DNA of 64,000 bases from the NCBI RefSeq assembly GCF_030272615.1, contig NC_081406.1:267643692-267707691 (forward strand), in the 5' to 3' direction. This stretch comes from Cryptomeria japonica (taxonomy: Eukaryota > Streptophyta > Pinopsida > Cupressales > Cupressaceae). The notes under the pieces are model-generated. The model did no database searches. It worked only from the letters and a program-made list of their open reading frames with translations, and was not told the origin of the DNA. Of the stretch, positions 1-11,989 are shown piece after piece; the first letter of the stretch is position 1; each line of letters opens with the position of its first letter. The position numbers and the translations under genes were made by a program.

Positions 1-263
1 AGTCAATTAGAGTATCAGATAGATAGATTGGGCCTAGAAAATAGATCTTTCGATTCAAGGTCTCAGTTGTGACCCATTCTACTAGGCCTCTGTGCCGGTA
101 TGTTATAACCTGATTGTTACTGGTTGGATGTAATCAAATTTCATGCAATAAAACTATTTGTTCTATATTGCCTCCATCATATCTGGGTGTTTTTGTTGTG
201 TTTACTATTTTTGACCAGTCCGTATTGATCTCTTTGAGGTCCCTCCTCATCGGTGACTGCTCA
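1..263 (+). mobile_element. 3' part of a Ty3/gypsy LTR (family G), cut by window edge
   Basis: This stretch matches, in reverse complement, the outer part of both LTRs of the gypsy element at 41.3-47.5 kb. The shared blocks include the AGATCTTTCGATTCAAGGT region and the terminal CCCTCCTCA..GACTGCT. It ends at a CA at 262-263, where the family G LTR ends. Immediately after it comes copia gag coding sequence with no primer-binding site, so this LTR lies inside copia A near the start of gag. Its 5' part is outside the window, so I cannot tell a solo LTR from the end of a full element. Confidence 0.85.
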
Positions 264-1135
264 TGAAGTTTGATGGAACAAATTACATTGAAAGGAAAGG
301 ATGAAATATCATTTAGAATCTCTACCAACTGGAATATGGGAAATTACCAAGACTAGGTATACAACTCCAACAAATGGTCCATAGACTCTAGATGAGATCA
401 AGGCACATGAGAATAATGCAAAGGTTAGAGTTGCAATTATTAGTTGCTTAAGTGATCTATTATTTTCTAAAGTTATGGGGTTGAAGCTTGCTAAAGAAAT
501 CTAGGAGAGGCTAAGTAGTGTATATGAAGGTGATTTGAAGACAAAGAAAGGCAAGTCTAAAGCACAAATTTTAGAACCCGAGGATGTCTGATGATGAGTA
601 TATTGAAAGCTATCTACACCAAGTAAATGGGATTGTAAGTGCAACAAGGGGCATTGGTGGAAAGTCATAAGAAAGTGAAGTTGTGAGAAAAGTAATGTTA
701 ACACTGCCTAAATGCTACAAACCTAAGAAGTATGCCATTGAACAAAGTCGTGATATGGAGAAATATACTTTGGATCAATTGTATGGATCTCTCTCTACCT
801 TTGAGATTTCTAAGCTAGATGATTTATGAAAGGAGAAGAAAGAAGAAACATTCAAAGCTATTGAGAAGATTGAAGATGAACATGAAGCAAGAAATGACAT
901 GGATGAGATAGAAGAAAACTTTGTGAGAAGATTGAAGAAAGGATCTAGAGAATATAAAACTAAGTTACCCTTCAAATGTTTCAATTGTGGAAGAACTAGT
1001 CTTTTCGATTTTACATGTACTTACAAGGAATATTATGGTACAAGATCTAATGATGGTAATAAGGGAAATGATAGTTACATATGGAAATATAGAAACAAGA
1101 GAATAGATGATTGAGACAAGCCTAAGGAGAGTTTC
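264..1135 (+). pseudogene. Copia A gag remnant
   Basis: Begins with a KFDGTNY motif typical of the start of copia gag and continues with a helical UBN2-type region (AHENNAKVRVAIISCLSDLL around 400-470, then KEIWERLSSVYEGD with W changed to a stop). A zinc knuckle begins at about 977 (CFNCGR, then CTYKE), but the histidine expected between the cysteine pairs is gone. Several stops and at least one frameshift (near 580) break it. In the family the protein is the capsid/nucleocapsid that packages element RNA in cytoplasmic particles. It cannot be functional here. Confidence 0.8.
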
Positions 1136-1299
1136 TAATCAATGGAAACCTACTCATTTGAAGAAGAAGAAGATGATGATAACTCAAATGAAGAATTTTT
1201 TTTTTAGCTATAGAGGAGAATAATAATGAAAGGTCCGAAAAATCCAGAAGATGTGTAGAATAGTGAAAAACTAGTGAGTGTGAAGATTGAATTGCATGG

Positions 1300-2786
1300 A
1301 AAAGTAGATCCTAAAGCATGGATAATTGACTCCAAGTGTTCAAATCATATGAAAGGTTATAAAAGAAATTTCATTAATATTGAGAAGTATGATCCAGTGG
1401 AGTCCATTTGTGAATTTTGTAGGTGAGGAAGCTACACCTATTTGTGGTAACAATTCTATTTTCATTTATGGTAAGCATAAGATTGGTGATGTTTATTATG
1501 TTAAGGGGTTGAGACATAATATTTTGAGTGTGATTCATATGTGTAGTAAGGGTTATAAGCTCATATTTCATGGGTCCAGATGTGAAATCAGAAACGGAAG
1601 TTTTAGAAGACTAGTTGTAGAAGGTATAAGAACTAATGACAATGTCTACTATGTGAAGGATAACAGTGGAAGCTGTTGTTTGTTGGTATAGAGCAGTGAA
1701 TGTTGGTTATGACAAAAAAGGATAGGACATTTCAACGTTGACAAAATGGTGAAAATAAGTTCTACTCATATTGTAGACATTTGCCAAATATTATCAAACT
1801 TGTTGATATTGTGAAAGGAATGCCAATTGGGAAAGAAAACAAAGAGGAGATTCAAGAACAATGAATATTCAACTACAAAACCTCTAGAGTTGATTCATAC
1901 AAATCTAGATGCGGACTTGCAAGGAAAAGATGATTGAATGGTGAAAGGTATTTTATGTTTCTTATTGATGAATATTCTATAATGACACAGGTTACTTTAT
2001 TGAAACAAAAATTTGAAGCATTAGAAATTTTTTTAAGTATTCAAGTCTATGGCTGAGAATCAACTAGATGCTAAGATCAAATGTTTAAGGTCTGATAGAG
2101 GAGAAGACTTTACATTGAATGAATTTGATAAATTCTATGAAGAATGTGGTATTAGAAGATATTTTTCTACTTTGAGGACCCCTCAACAAAATGGAGTTGT
2201 TAAAAGAAAAAATAAGACTATTTTTTAAATGGCTAGAACTATGTTGAAGGATGCTAACCAACCTAATGTTTATTGGAAAGAAGCTATGCATACTTATGTT
2301 TACATTATTTACAAGACACAAGTAAGAGTGAATTACGCAAAGAGACCTTATGAACTATGTAATGGAAGACCTCCTACAATCAATTATTTTAGAATATTTG
2401 GAAGCAAGTGCTACATAAGGAGAGATGAAGAATATCTAGGGAAGTTTGATGCAAGATCAGATGAAGGAATATTTTTAGATAATCTATAAGGAGTAAGGCA
2501 TATCAGTGTTACAACAAGAGGCTAGATAAGATTGTAGAAAGTGCAAATGTTAGAAAGAATGAAATCAGACTAAGAGCGTACTTGAATCTGAGACTAAAAT
2601 AGAAGACCCTATTGTTGTAGAAGAGAAGGTTGCTCCAGAAGATAAAGACGAGACAAGTGCAGAAGAAAAAGAACCTAAAAAAAAACCTAAGATGCCAACA
2701 AAATATATGTAGAAGAACCATTCCAAGGAATAAATAATTGGAAACAAGAATAAAGGAGTTCAGACAAGAAGAAGACTTGTAGAAAC
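1300..2786 (+). pseudogene. Copia A protease and integrase remnant
   Basis: Protease context AWIIDSKCSNHM at about 1315 keeps Asp but has Lys where the DSG glycine should be. A GAG-pre-integrase stretch follows (HNILSVIHMCSKGYKL at about 1515). Integrase core pieces include KCLRSDRGE at about 2080, then TPQQNGVVKRKN at about 2180, where the catalytic Glu is replaced by Lys, and YWKEAMHT at about 2270. The last 250 bases are the acidic and lysine-rich linker seen between integrase and RT. Multiple stops and frame changes. The solo LTR begins at 2787. Confidence 0.8.
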
Positions 2787-4777
2787 TGTTGTCACAAAAG
2801 TTTACACCCTTGGTGATCAAACTTGATCACCGACCTTGTGAAACATGGAAACAACCTCCCAAGTGTGGGACTTGCAGAAGTGAGGTTGAGTCTTCGGAGA
2901 AGGCTGACTTCCTTTCCAATCTGAGTGCAAGTGTTGGACCAACCCAACACAGATAAATCCTATTCTACTGATTTTGGGGAAAAGGGAGAAAGAGGGGATG
3001 CTTGAAAGGGGGGAAATAAGTGTTGCACCTAAAATGAAAGTGATCTTCCTTGCCTGTAGCTGCATGAAACACAAATAAAAGCACCCAAGGTATGCACAAG
3101 ATTCTATTCTCATTAGCTTCCAAAATGCAAAGTGAAGGTTGAAATTTGTAAAATAGCAAGAGGAACTTATTCAATTCACAGATGACATCTACAAGGGATC
3201 AACACACTCACCTATGCTAAGGAAACAAACTAAAATGCATCCAGACAAAAAAGTAAAACATTACACAAGTTGAAAGAAATGAATAAAGGTAAAACAGGTA
3301 AATTCTATTCATGCGAAGGCAAAGAAAATTTTTATAAGTGCAAAGAAACATAAGTTTTCTATAGAAGAAAAGAAAGAAGATCCCTAAACAGGGCTACGAA
3401 ATTGCCTTTAAAATTCAGGAATAACTCAGGTCAAGATGGAGTTAGAAACCCTAACCCTAGCCAGGGTTAGGTTACAAAAATATTAGAGAGGAGGAAGATC
3501 AGATCAAGGATGATCTGATGGTGTACTGAATTCATCTTTGAGAGTGTCCTCTACCTCTGGAAAAGCAAAATATCCTTGCAAGGAAGATATCCTTTGCGAT
3601 TGAATGCACTTTGATAGCGTACAGGGCACAAAATTATTCATATTGCATTGAATGAGCATGGGCAACATCTAGAATCGGCTGCACGAGTCGCCTCTAGAGT
3701 TATGATGGAGTCCTCTGGAAATTGGGATGAAATCAAATTTGATTTGAGGCGCCGACCAAGGAAAAACTCAGATTCGACGATCTGGTCGACAACCACCACG
3801 CGCAGGTATTTAAATTTTCAACGACCCTTGAAAATTTGAACCTCAGCCCTTTGATCCTCCAGATCGCGCAAATATGGATGCGTGATATCGAGCCATGTAG
3901 CCCCCCATGGGGCTCAATAAATCTTTAAAACATGGCCATTGGATCAAACCATTATGAAGATCTGATGACCACTTATGTTTGACATGGCGCCTTGGGCCCA
4001 CGTGTCCTTTTGTTGTGTGATCGCGAGCAACCCACTTATCATGCAGGATGGTGGGGGTAATAATTGCCCCTTGGATTTGATCACCCCACGTGACCATCTT
4101 TGCGCACTCTTATTTAGCGCGGGATGGCGGGGGCAATCATCCGCCTTTGTATTTTGTTGCCTTGAAACACTCTTCCCTTGACACTTTTCACCTTGCGAGA
4201 TAAAGGGGAACATCACCTGCACCATCTGTTTGTTACCTCGCAAGCATCATTTCTGCCTTGACTTTACCATACAGGATAGTGGGGAAAGCCCTCACATTCT
4301 TTACTTTTCTATCCCACACCCGTCTTTCTTTGTCGTTCCTTTTGGTGCGGGATTGCAGGGGGAGGAAACTCCTCACTGAATGTGTTACCTCACAAGCTTC
4401 ATTTTTGTTAACTTATGCCCATGCGGGGGAAGAAAGGAACTGACTTCCTTGCCTTCCTCGCCATCCTGCATGGGCAAAACTTGTTGTACAAAACTTGTGC
4501 AGCCAAAACCTTAGCCTACCGCAACCGAATAACATGTAGTGTCTAACACAAGATGGAAAATAACACAATGTGATATTCACACGAGATGTTGGTGTATCTG
4601 TAAGGCACATGTCAATGACCTTTATGTTATTGATGCATCACATAACCTTTGTGTTATGCATTTTCTAAAAAATAAAGTAGCTAACTCTACTGAGTATGAT
4701 AACATGACGTGTTAGTCATATTGAATTCTTGGATCTGATATCTTGGTAAGGTTGGCACAAAAATTGCCAACATAAAC
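2782..4777 (+). mobile_element. Solo LTR of about 2 kb inserted in copia A
   Basis: The insert 2787-4772 (1986 bp) begins TGTTG and ends CAACA, the inverted ends expected of an LTR. The flanks are GAAAC (2782-2786) and TAAAC (4773-4777), a 5-bp target duplication with one mismatch. Copia A coding resumes right after it. It has no coding capacity. Internally it carries degenerate GC-rich subrepeats built on a GCGGGATGGCGGGGG-like core (about 4041, 4118, 4271 and 4346), with a second shared block reading CCTCGCAAGC/CCTCACAAGC. The strand given is arbitrary. Its parent family is not otherwise present in the window. Confidence 0.8.
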
Positions 4778-4779
4778 CA

Positions 4780-5893
4780 ATGAACAAGAAAACTATTGTT
4801 TCTTATCTCAAGTGGAGCCAAAGACATATGCAGATGCAAGAAAATATGAAAGTTAGATAAAGGTAATGAAAGAGGAGCTAAATCAAATAAAGAAAAATTA
4901 GGCTTGGGAATATGTACCTAGACTGGTGGATAAGGATGTGATAGGAACCAAGTGGTTGGTCGAGAACAAGCTAAATGAAGATAAAAAAGTCACCAAGACC
5001 AAGGCAATATTATTGTGTAAGGGTTATTCACAAGTTGAAGGTATAGACTTTCAGGAGACATTTTCTTTGGTAGCAAGATTGGAGGATATAAGGATTTTTC
5101 TTGCATTTTTTACATATAATAACTTTAAGGTATATTAGATGGATGTCAAATCAACATTCTCGAATGGAGAACTTGAAGACGAAGTATACATTGAACAATC
5201 AAATGGGTTCAATCTATCAAATGGTCCAGATATGATTAGCATACTCAAGAAGGCACTTTGTGGACTCAAGCAAGCTCCTAGAGCTTGGTATGTAAGGTAG
5301 GATAAGTATTTGTTGTAGAAAAATTTCAGATTGGTACTACAGAAAGAAATATTTATTTAAAGGTTAAAGGTGATAAATTGTTTATTGTTGTTGTATATGT
5401 TGATGATATCATATTTGGAGGAGATGATGTATGTAGGAAGTTTGTAGAAGAAATGCAGGAGTTTGAGATGTCTATGATAGGTGAGCTGCCATTTTTTCTT
5501 GGTCTTCAAGTTACACAATCAGAAGAAGGCACATTCATTTCTCACACCAAGTATATTAAGGAGATGTTGAAGAAGTTTGGGATGGGGAATTCTAAACTAG
5601 TTACAACCCCTATGGCTACTGGTTGTAAGTTAAGCAAGGATGATGGATCTGTCGATGTTGATCATAAACAATATAGATCTATGACTGGAGGATTGTTGTA
5701 TTTGACTGCTTCAAGATTGGATATTATGTGGGTTGATTGTTTGGTTGCCAGATATCAAGCTAATCCTAAGAAATCTTACGATCAAGTAGCAAAAAGAATA
5801 TTTAGATATTTGAAAGGGACTTTAGATTATGGTTTATGGTATAAGAAGGGTGATGATTTCATTTTGAGAGAATATATAGATGTTGATTGCTAG
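4780..5893 (+). pseudogene. Copia A reverse transcriptase remnant
   Basis: Recognisable RT_2-type pieces are GTKWLVENKLNEDKKV (about 4947), CKGYSQVEGIDFQETFS (about 5020), MDVKSTFSNGELEDEVYIEQ (about 5140), LKKALCGLKQAPRAWY (about 5245) and YVDDIIFGGD (about 5397), so the catalytic YVDD is retained. Stops occur in several places, for example in the KVY*MDVK segment. The enzyme would copy element RNA into DNA, but this copy is dead. The lineage-diagnostic segment FEMSMIGELPFFLGLQV lies at about 5463. It joins directly to RNase H. Confidence 0.88.
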
Positions 5894-6337
5894 ATGTGCC
5901 GATCAGAAGAGAAGTACAAGTGGTGGTGCATTTTTATTGGGAAACAGATTGGTCTCTTAGTTGAGTAAGAAGCAAGATTCAATGTTATTATCTATTGCAG
6001 AAGTAGAATACATTGCACCAATATCTTTTTGTACGCAGGTCATGTGGATGAAGCAAACTCTTCGAGATATCAAGGTGAAGTATGATGAGACAATTACTAT
6101 TACATGTGTGGTAATACAAGTGCAATTAACATTTCAAATAATCCGGTGATGCATTCAAGGACTAAACACATTTCAATCCGGTATCATTTATTAAGAGAAA
6201 AAATTGCAAAGGAAGCTAGATTGGAGTATGTACCTACTAAAGAACAAGTTGTATATATCTTTACCAAAACTTCGGTGAAGGAGACTTTTGAGTATCTCCA
6301 ACAAAAGTTAGGGGTTATTGCCCCTCCTTCAAACTAG
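5894..6337 (+). pseudogene. Copia A RNase H remnant
   Basis: Contains LSKKQDSMLLSIAEVEYIA (about 5958), GNTSAINISNNPVMHSRTKH (about 6108) and the terminal KLGVIAPPSN stop at 6337. These are the standard copia RNase H motifs. A frame change is needed near 6100 to link the two halves. The C-terminus is nearly identical in pattern to copia B (KELGVIAPPS), supporting common lineage. RNase H degrades the RNA strand during reverse transcription. This copy is non-functional. Confidence 0.85.
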
Positions 6338-6654
6338 ATGCATTTCAGTGGTGCATTCACCTAGGGGAAGATTTAAAGTTCATCTTTTGTCTTCTAGATT
6401 GATGTGGTTGCTTCTCTCAAGGGGAGCAGTGTAGTGTGTAAGATTTCAAGAAAGTGGTTGTAGATGGAGTGTTGTAGTGATCAGAGTTGTTCCCATAAGA
6501 GGGAAATAGATTCAAGTTTAGTAAAGTAGTCATTGTTTTTTGTAGTGTGCCCTTTGTCCTTGATGTCAAAAGAGAAGAGAGATACAAAGAGATACTATTG
6601 GGGAGAGAGATAGAAAGTGTTGTTTGTTATTGGTGGTACAAGTTTTGTTATCAA

Positions 6655-6670
6655 TGAAAAAGGGGGAGAA
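6655..6670 (+). other. Polypurine tract of copia A
   Basis: AAAAAGGGGGAGAA directly precedes the TGTTAG start of the 3' LTR. Further purine-rich runs lie upstream, between 6357 and 6610, as in Sirevirus 3' regions. Confidence 0.8.
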
Positions 6671-8271
6671 TGTTAGAAACTTTAGCTATGTTGTATTGCC
6701 ATTGATGTCAACCTATCTGGTGTTATCATTGATGTCACTATGTGTTGTAAAAGGTCCATAAGTGAGTGTTTTAATGTTTTTATGTGGTCTAGTGGTGATG
6801 TTGAGTGTGCATGATGTGTTTCCAAAAGAATGGTGTAGTGGAAGTTTAAATATGCAGGAAATAATATTTATATGCGGGAAAGAGTATTTAATGTCCTAGT
6901 GGAAGAATGTTTTGTATTCCTTTAGTTTGTGAATATTATGGATTGCAGTTCTAGATATAATGTTTATGATCTGTGTATATTGCATTACCTTGTTTTTAGG
7001 TCCTCTATTGCTCACATGGTACCTAGAGTTTGTTGTTTATGATAGTGAGGTTGTTTGTTAGAACTAGTTTGAAGAATTCTTGGTGGTTCTCTAATATGTG
7101 GATTTAAGTGTTGTGGCTTGGAGGACATGTTCATTTGGTTTGTGGAGTGTCCCGATTCAATTTTCTAGTGCTAGTTTGACAGGCAAGTGAATTTATGTTG
7201 TTCCATGTTTAGTGTTGTCAACTGTTTTGGTCTCTGGCTGACTAAGGTGGTATATCTTATTTTGATCATGCTCTTGTGTTCTGGATACACATTGAAGGTT
7301 GAGTTTGGATGTTGATATGGGTCTCACTATGGCATGTGTAGATCCACATTATGTATTTTGCCTTTGAGGATTTTTTTGGGTTGACTGATTAATGTGCTTT
7401 ATTGATTATCTACATGTTTTGTTGTGTTGACCTTGGAGGACGTGTTAGCATGTGCAGTTCGTTGGAACCATTTTAGAAGGATGTGTTGTGAGTGTTTGGG
7501 TCCTCTCTATCTCCTGGAGTGGACCAGATTTTGTGTTATTGGTCCAAGTGGCCTAATTTATGTAATATTGTATATTTTGTCTATAGCCAACCTAGTTGAG
7601 GGTTTCGATGAATAATCTTGTATATTTAGATGTTTGGTTGTATGAGTTATTGTATGGAATTTGTGAGAATTGGTGTGAAGTAGATATGAATGATATGCAA
7701 GAAAATTTGGTGTGAAAAGTCAATTTGTTTAAAGAGCTTTGATGATGATATTTTTAGTGTGACCGAGTATTGAGACAATGATTGATGTCATATGTGTTTA
7801 CTATGATAGGCCAATTTACATAGTTGTTCAAGGAAAATTTCATGATCAAGAGATCTTGTTCATATCAATTCATCTATTCCCTATACCAGCCAAAAATAGT
7901 GTGTTCCTTTTGGTAGCTTGTGCAGTTCTTTATAGCTTGCCCTAAAATAATGAGTCTTATTATTGCAAGTCCTTTGTATCTTTCCCTAAGGTTGTGTGCC
8001 TTAGTCTTACAAGGCTAATCAAGTGTAGTAAACTCCTTGTCCTTGAGTTTAAAACATTGTAATGTTATTCATGTTGTGAGCGTGATTCTCACCATGGTTT
8101 TTCCCTGTTTAGTATTTACCACATAAATTTGGTGTTCATGTTTTTGTTGTGCTTTGTGATTTCATGTTTCATAATTGCATTAATTAGTTAATTGTGGTTT
8201 GAAGATCATAAATATAATATTTTGAGATCTAGACTGATTCACCCCTCCCTCTTAGTCCTAAGGTGTGTTCA
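6671..8271 (+). repeat. 3' LTR of copia A
   Basis: Starts TGTTAGAAAC after the polypurine tract. It shares with the copia B LTR an early CATTGATGTCAA motif (6700-6711), a later ACCATGGTTTTTCCC block (8091) and the terminal GATTCACCCC..CTTAG region. The end at about 8271 is placed where copia B's LTR ends (..TTCA). This boundary is uncertain by tens of bases. No second LTR in the window allows an exact check. Confidence 0.7.
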
Positions 8272-8288
8272 ATAATGCTACACTCGTT

Positions 8289-8440
8289 AGTGTATTAGAG
8301 TTAGGCCATATCCAACACTACTTTGTTTAGAGTATCAAAGTTGGGCCAACTCCAATACCAACTTTTTAGGCTATCAAAGTTGGCCTAGCTCTAATATCAT
8401 CTCAAGTTATTAGAGTTGGATCAACTCTAACATCATCTTT
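8289..8440. repeat. Four degenerate tandem units, each hairpin-like
   Basis: Units starting near 8291, 8331, 8370 and 8406 share the pattern TATTAGAGTTGG..CAACTCTAA or a variant. Unit length is about 35-40 bp. The last unit contains TTAGAGTTGGATCAACTCTAA-like symmetry (9-bp arms), and the second contains AGTTGGGCCAACT. They lie immediately after the inferred end of the copia A LTR. Confidence 0.65.
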
Positions 8441-8629
8441 CTATTTCTTCTACATGTGTCATCTTCTAGATATATGGTGATGTTGTTTGTGTGTGTGTGT
8501 GCCATTGTGGTTAACATTGCATTATTTGTACATGTTAGGATGCAACATGGCATGTCAATGCCTTATCTTATTTAGTGTTTTTTTCCTTAAAAAATGGGTT
8601 CACTTGGCTAAAGCCCTAAGAAGTTGGCT

Positions 8630-9620
8630 TGGGGAGTTACAACTTGAGCATTCTATATGGACCGTTTTTTGGTTTTAATTTATAATAAGCTCCTCAAGAA
8701 AATCCCTCACAAAGGTAGATCATGATTGGTTTAGGTTTGGATTGCACCTTTCCTCTTTGATGTAAATTTATAGTTCTCTTATACTTTTGATTCATGATTT
8801 GCACCATCAAGTTAACTTCTTGTTGCACATCTTGCACATGCTTCTTAAAATACTCTTTGACTAACTTGTATTCTCCCCAAAAAGATCAAGTATACCCACT
8901 ATCCCTCTTGGATTGTCTTTGATAACAACTTGGAAAGGGGAAAAAACTATCAATCACTTGACACTAAAATTGAAAACAAACTCAATATATGCCAAAACTA
9001 AATCTCACTACCTTGAATTCTCATTAACTAGGCTCTAATTTAAATTTCCTGAACTTTTGTTCACCACCTCAATTTCCCATTTATTTGTGGGTCTAGTGGG
9101 AAAACCTACATGGTTTCTTATAGTCAAATCTATAATATTCTCAAAAAATGACTAAGGAGCTTTGCATCCTAGCCATTTGTGCTTGTCTTTGGCAACCCGT
9201 ATAAGCACACAATCTCTTTAAATAATAAATCAATAATTGAATATGTGTTGTTAGTTTTCTTGCACATAATAAAGTGGGCCATTTTGTAGAATTAACCCAC
9301 TACCACAAAATAAGAATGGTTATCTCTTTGGATAAAAAGAAGTCCCAAAAACAAATCCCATATATATTTCCACCCATAACCCTTCATGTTATATTATGGG
9401 TTTCTTCAAACTGCTATTTTTCTATTGACCCTCATAAAATTGGTAGAATCTACTGTAAGTGGAAATAATTGTATTGGTATTCTTCCTCAACAAATGTCAA
9501 AAAACTATTCACTTACCAAACTATAAAAATTATCTTTATCAAAGTGACCTCCAATGCATTTTCCTAATCAAATTTTCTCTTCTAAAGCCAATGGGAAAAC
9601 AAGTTGGACTTTCTTAAATA
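8630..9620 (-). pseudogene. Gypsy F integrase remnant
   Basis: Minus-strand pieces include FYKMGHFI..CKKTNNTYS (about 9290), LLFKEIVCLYGLPK (about 9220) and a C-terminal part with YKRTINLHQRGK and YYKLKPKNGPYRML (about 8790-8650). These parallel [12 protein letters not shown] and VVRLHGLPK of gypsy G. In the family, integrase joins the cDNA to host DNA. Several stops and frame changes are needed to read it. The plus-strand reading at 9274-9468 is only its shadow. Confidence 0.7.
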
Positions 9621-10362
9621 GAAATAAATGAATATTAAATATTCTCTCTAGAAATATACACCTCCCAAATCATTGAAAACCTCAATAACTTGGTTGAAAT
9701 GGGGATCAATGGCATATTAATCATTTATTTTTCCATGCCAAACAACCTTATTGGTCTTTGTGACAAGTAGATGATGTATTCTAGTTAAGGCTTTAACCAC
9801 AACATTCATTTCATTTCATTTCTTATAGGTATAATTATAAATGTAAAAATTTACAAAATTATGATACATTTAGCATGCTATGGAATATTTTAGATTGTAA
9901 TTTATATATTTCAACACTTGATTGCCTATAAACAAGATGAATTACCTATGCAAGAGTTAATGTACTCATTTATTCAATGTTTGGACATTGTAAATATTAG
10001 AAGATTCATACTTTTTCTTGCTCTCATTTAGCTTTAGACTAAAATAAGTAGTTGATTTGTCTTCTTATCTCAACATTCTTCCGCCATTGTTGAAGCATCA
10101 CATTCCATAATAACAAAAAATAAGAATAAAGTGTGTGTGCTCATGTTTAATTTCTACTCACATTATGTTGGGTCAAACTAGCGCACCATTATTTTTAAAC
10201 AACCAACCAAACTTGGGAAAAATGAAATAAACCTCACCTTTTTATTTGAAAGCACTACACTTTTTTTTACAAAATCCCCCTTTTTAATTTTAATTTTTAA
10301 TTTTGAGCATTTTAGTATTTTTAATTTTTCATGTTTTTCTTAATGTAAATCCACGAACACTT

Positions 10363-10830
10363 TCAATTTGACGTGTTAATGAAGTGTAAATGTAAAGCTA
10401 CTATGTAAAACTCTATGGAAAACTTCTCAAAGTTTAGTAAAGCTCGGATTGAAGCTTCACTCACCTCACTTTTGAGAAGTTTAAAATTTCTTTCAACTAC
10501 CTTAATCCATGAAAAAGACTTCCCTTGTGTGTTTAGTAAAGAGCACATTTACCTCACCAAAATTTCTAATAAATCTCTTGTAGAAGTTCATGAACTCATT
10601 AAAACTCCTCACCTGTCATTCTCTAAAGAACATGGCATTCAAGTATGGATCTAATTTTTTTCTAGTTCCATGCTCACTCTATTTGTTGAAATCATGTTCT
10701 CAAAGAAAACTAACTTATCTATACAAAACTCATTCTTCTCAAGATTTACAAACTATCTTTCCACTCTTAGATATTGTCTTCAAACGTTCTTTAAAATTTC
10801 TCAATAAATTAAAATAACATCAAAATAAAT
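10363..10830 (-). pseudogene. Gypsy F reverse transcriptase / RNase H remnant
   Basis: Reading leftward, VNLEKNEFCIDKLVFF (about 10785) matches the gypsy block 'NLKKCxFxxDxLxFLG', followed by a decayed FMNFYKRFIRNFGEV-type block (about 10590). GKSFSWIKVVERNFKLLK (10510) and ALLNFEKFSIEF then match the start of the RNase H domain. Gypsy G shows the equivalent SFYQRFIRNFSS and NFELLKQKVTEQPVLALLEF. Broken by stops and at least two indels. Confidence 0.75.
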
Positions 10831-11439
10831 TATATTGAATTTCTCAATGTAAGGCCTACATACCTAATTCATGATTTGCATAAAAGTGACAATTTTTTTA
10901 GACAAATCAAATGCCATTACAAACCATTTGTATAAACCATACTCTATTATGAACCTTGTCTTCTATTCATCACCATCCCAAATATGAATCTAACAGCGAC
11001 CACTCATCAAATTTTCCTTCAAGAATATCATTGCACTAGATAAGAATCTAGTATATCAATAATGAATATTGATATTTCATTATGATCTTTGCAAATTTCC
11101 TTTTTTTTATGTGAGAATAAAGAGTGTGACACACAGGCACATGCTCTCCCTTAATAATCATTGTGCTAACAATTTAAATATTTTCCTGCTCATTTACTCA
11201 TTTTCGTGTGGCACCAACTTCTAAAACACTTGGTAAGGAGGTTTTGATCTTGACACCGAGTCAATATGTTGAGTGATACCTCTATACAAAGATAATCTTA
11301 ATGGTAATTCTATTGGAAGATCTCAAAATATTTCACCAAAAGAAATTGCACTCCTTATAAGGGTTTGTTCTTTTCAACTTCTCGTTTAATTTTTTTTTAA
11401 AACATTTTATAATCCATTGTTACAAGAAACACAATTGAT

Positions 11440-11620
11440 GTTTTTAAACGTCCCTTCTTCCATAACTTCAAAACATGTTTCTTTCCATTATATTATTTCT
11501 AAGTGTTATTTTACCCTTAGTAGATTACCTTACAAGCACATTACTAGGGCCTTCCCAACAACAAATGACATGTATATATTGACATCACATTATTCAACAC
11601 TTTATCTTCCTACGAGCCAA
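11440..11620 (-). pseudogene. Gypsy F protease / RT linker remnant
   Basis: The minus strand reads a CHLLLGRP motif at about 11548, with decayed CKVIY and NGKKHVLKL on its C-terminal side. This corresponds to IYHLLLGRPWQFHRQAIHDG and NGMKKTLLPL in gypsy G (about 45180-45060). Two codons directly after LLLGRP are stops. Confidence 0.65.
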
Positions 11621-11989
11621 TCTTGAAACAACCAAACAAGATTGATCCATCAGTAAATTATGCTCCTTTATTAAGAGGGAAATCTTATATGAATTTGATT
11701 TTGCAATCCATGCTGTAATTTCTGTACCCATTTCTTATACTTAATAGGTTGTTAGTAGAACCTATAATCCCCTTGCATACTACAAAGGAATCTATTTATC
11801 TATCAATTACCTGGTATCATAGACTATAAAAGAATCTATCTATCTACCTATCTACTTTGTCCTCGCACTTGGGAACATCCTTCCTTGATGAATCAATTTC
11901 TGAGTTCTCTTTGTTTCTTGATAGTAGGATCCTTTGTCACATCAAATTCTTTCCAATCTTTGCTCAAACTCCTTTTGTTTTGGGCTCTT

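Larger units (their letters stand above)
264..8271 (+). mobile_element. Copia A: decayed Sirevirus-like Ty1/copia element (5' end missing)
   Basis: The order gag, protease, integrase, reverse transcriptase, RNase H, polypurine tract, 3' LTR is the Ty1/copia order. All coding parts carry stops and frameshifts. The RT segment with an EFEMS-like 'MSMIGELPFFLGLQV' context, and the RNase H ending in KLGVIAPPS, are shared with copia B at 29-36 kb, so the two are one lineage. The FEMSMIGEL type of motif is typical of Sireviruses. A family G LTR sits where the 5' LTR and start should be, and a solo LTR (2787-4772) splits the region between integrase and RT. Confidence 0.85.

Noticed and set aside
3648-4610. 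Several 60-100 codon ORFs in both strands
   Set aside because: They lie within the GC-rich solo LTR, have no motifs, and overlap each other on opposite strands.
10415-10817. Plus-strand ORFs of 75-79 codons
   Set aside because: The minus strand here carries gypsy RT/RNase H motifs; the plus frames are shadows.
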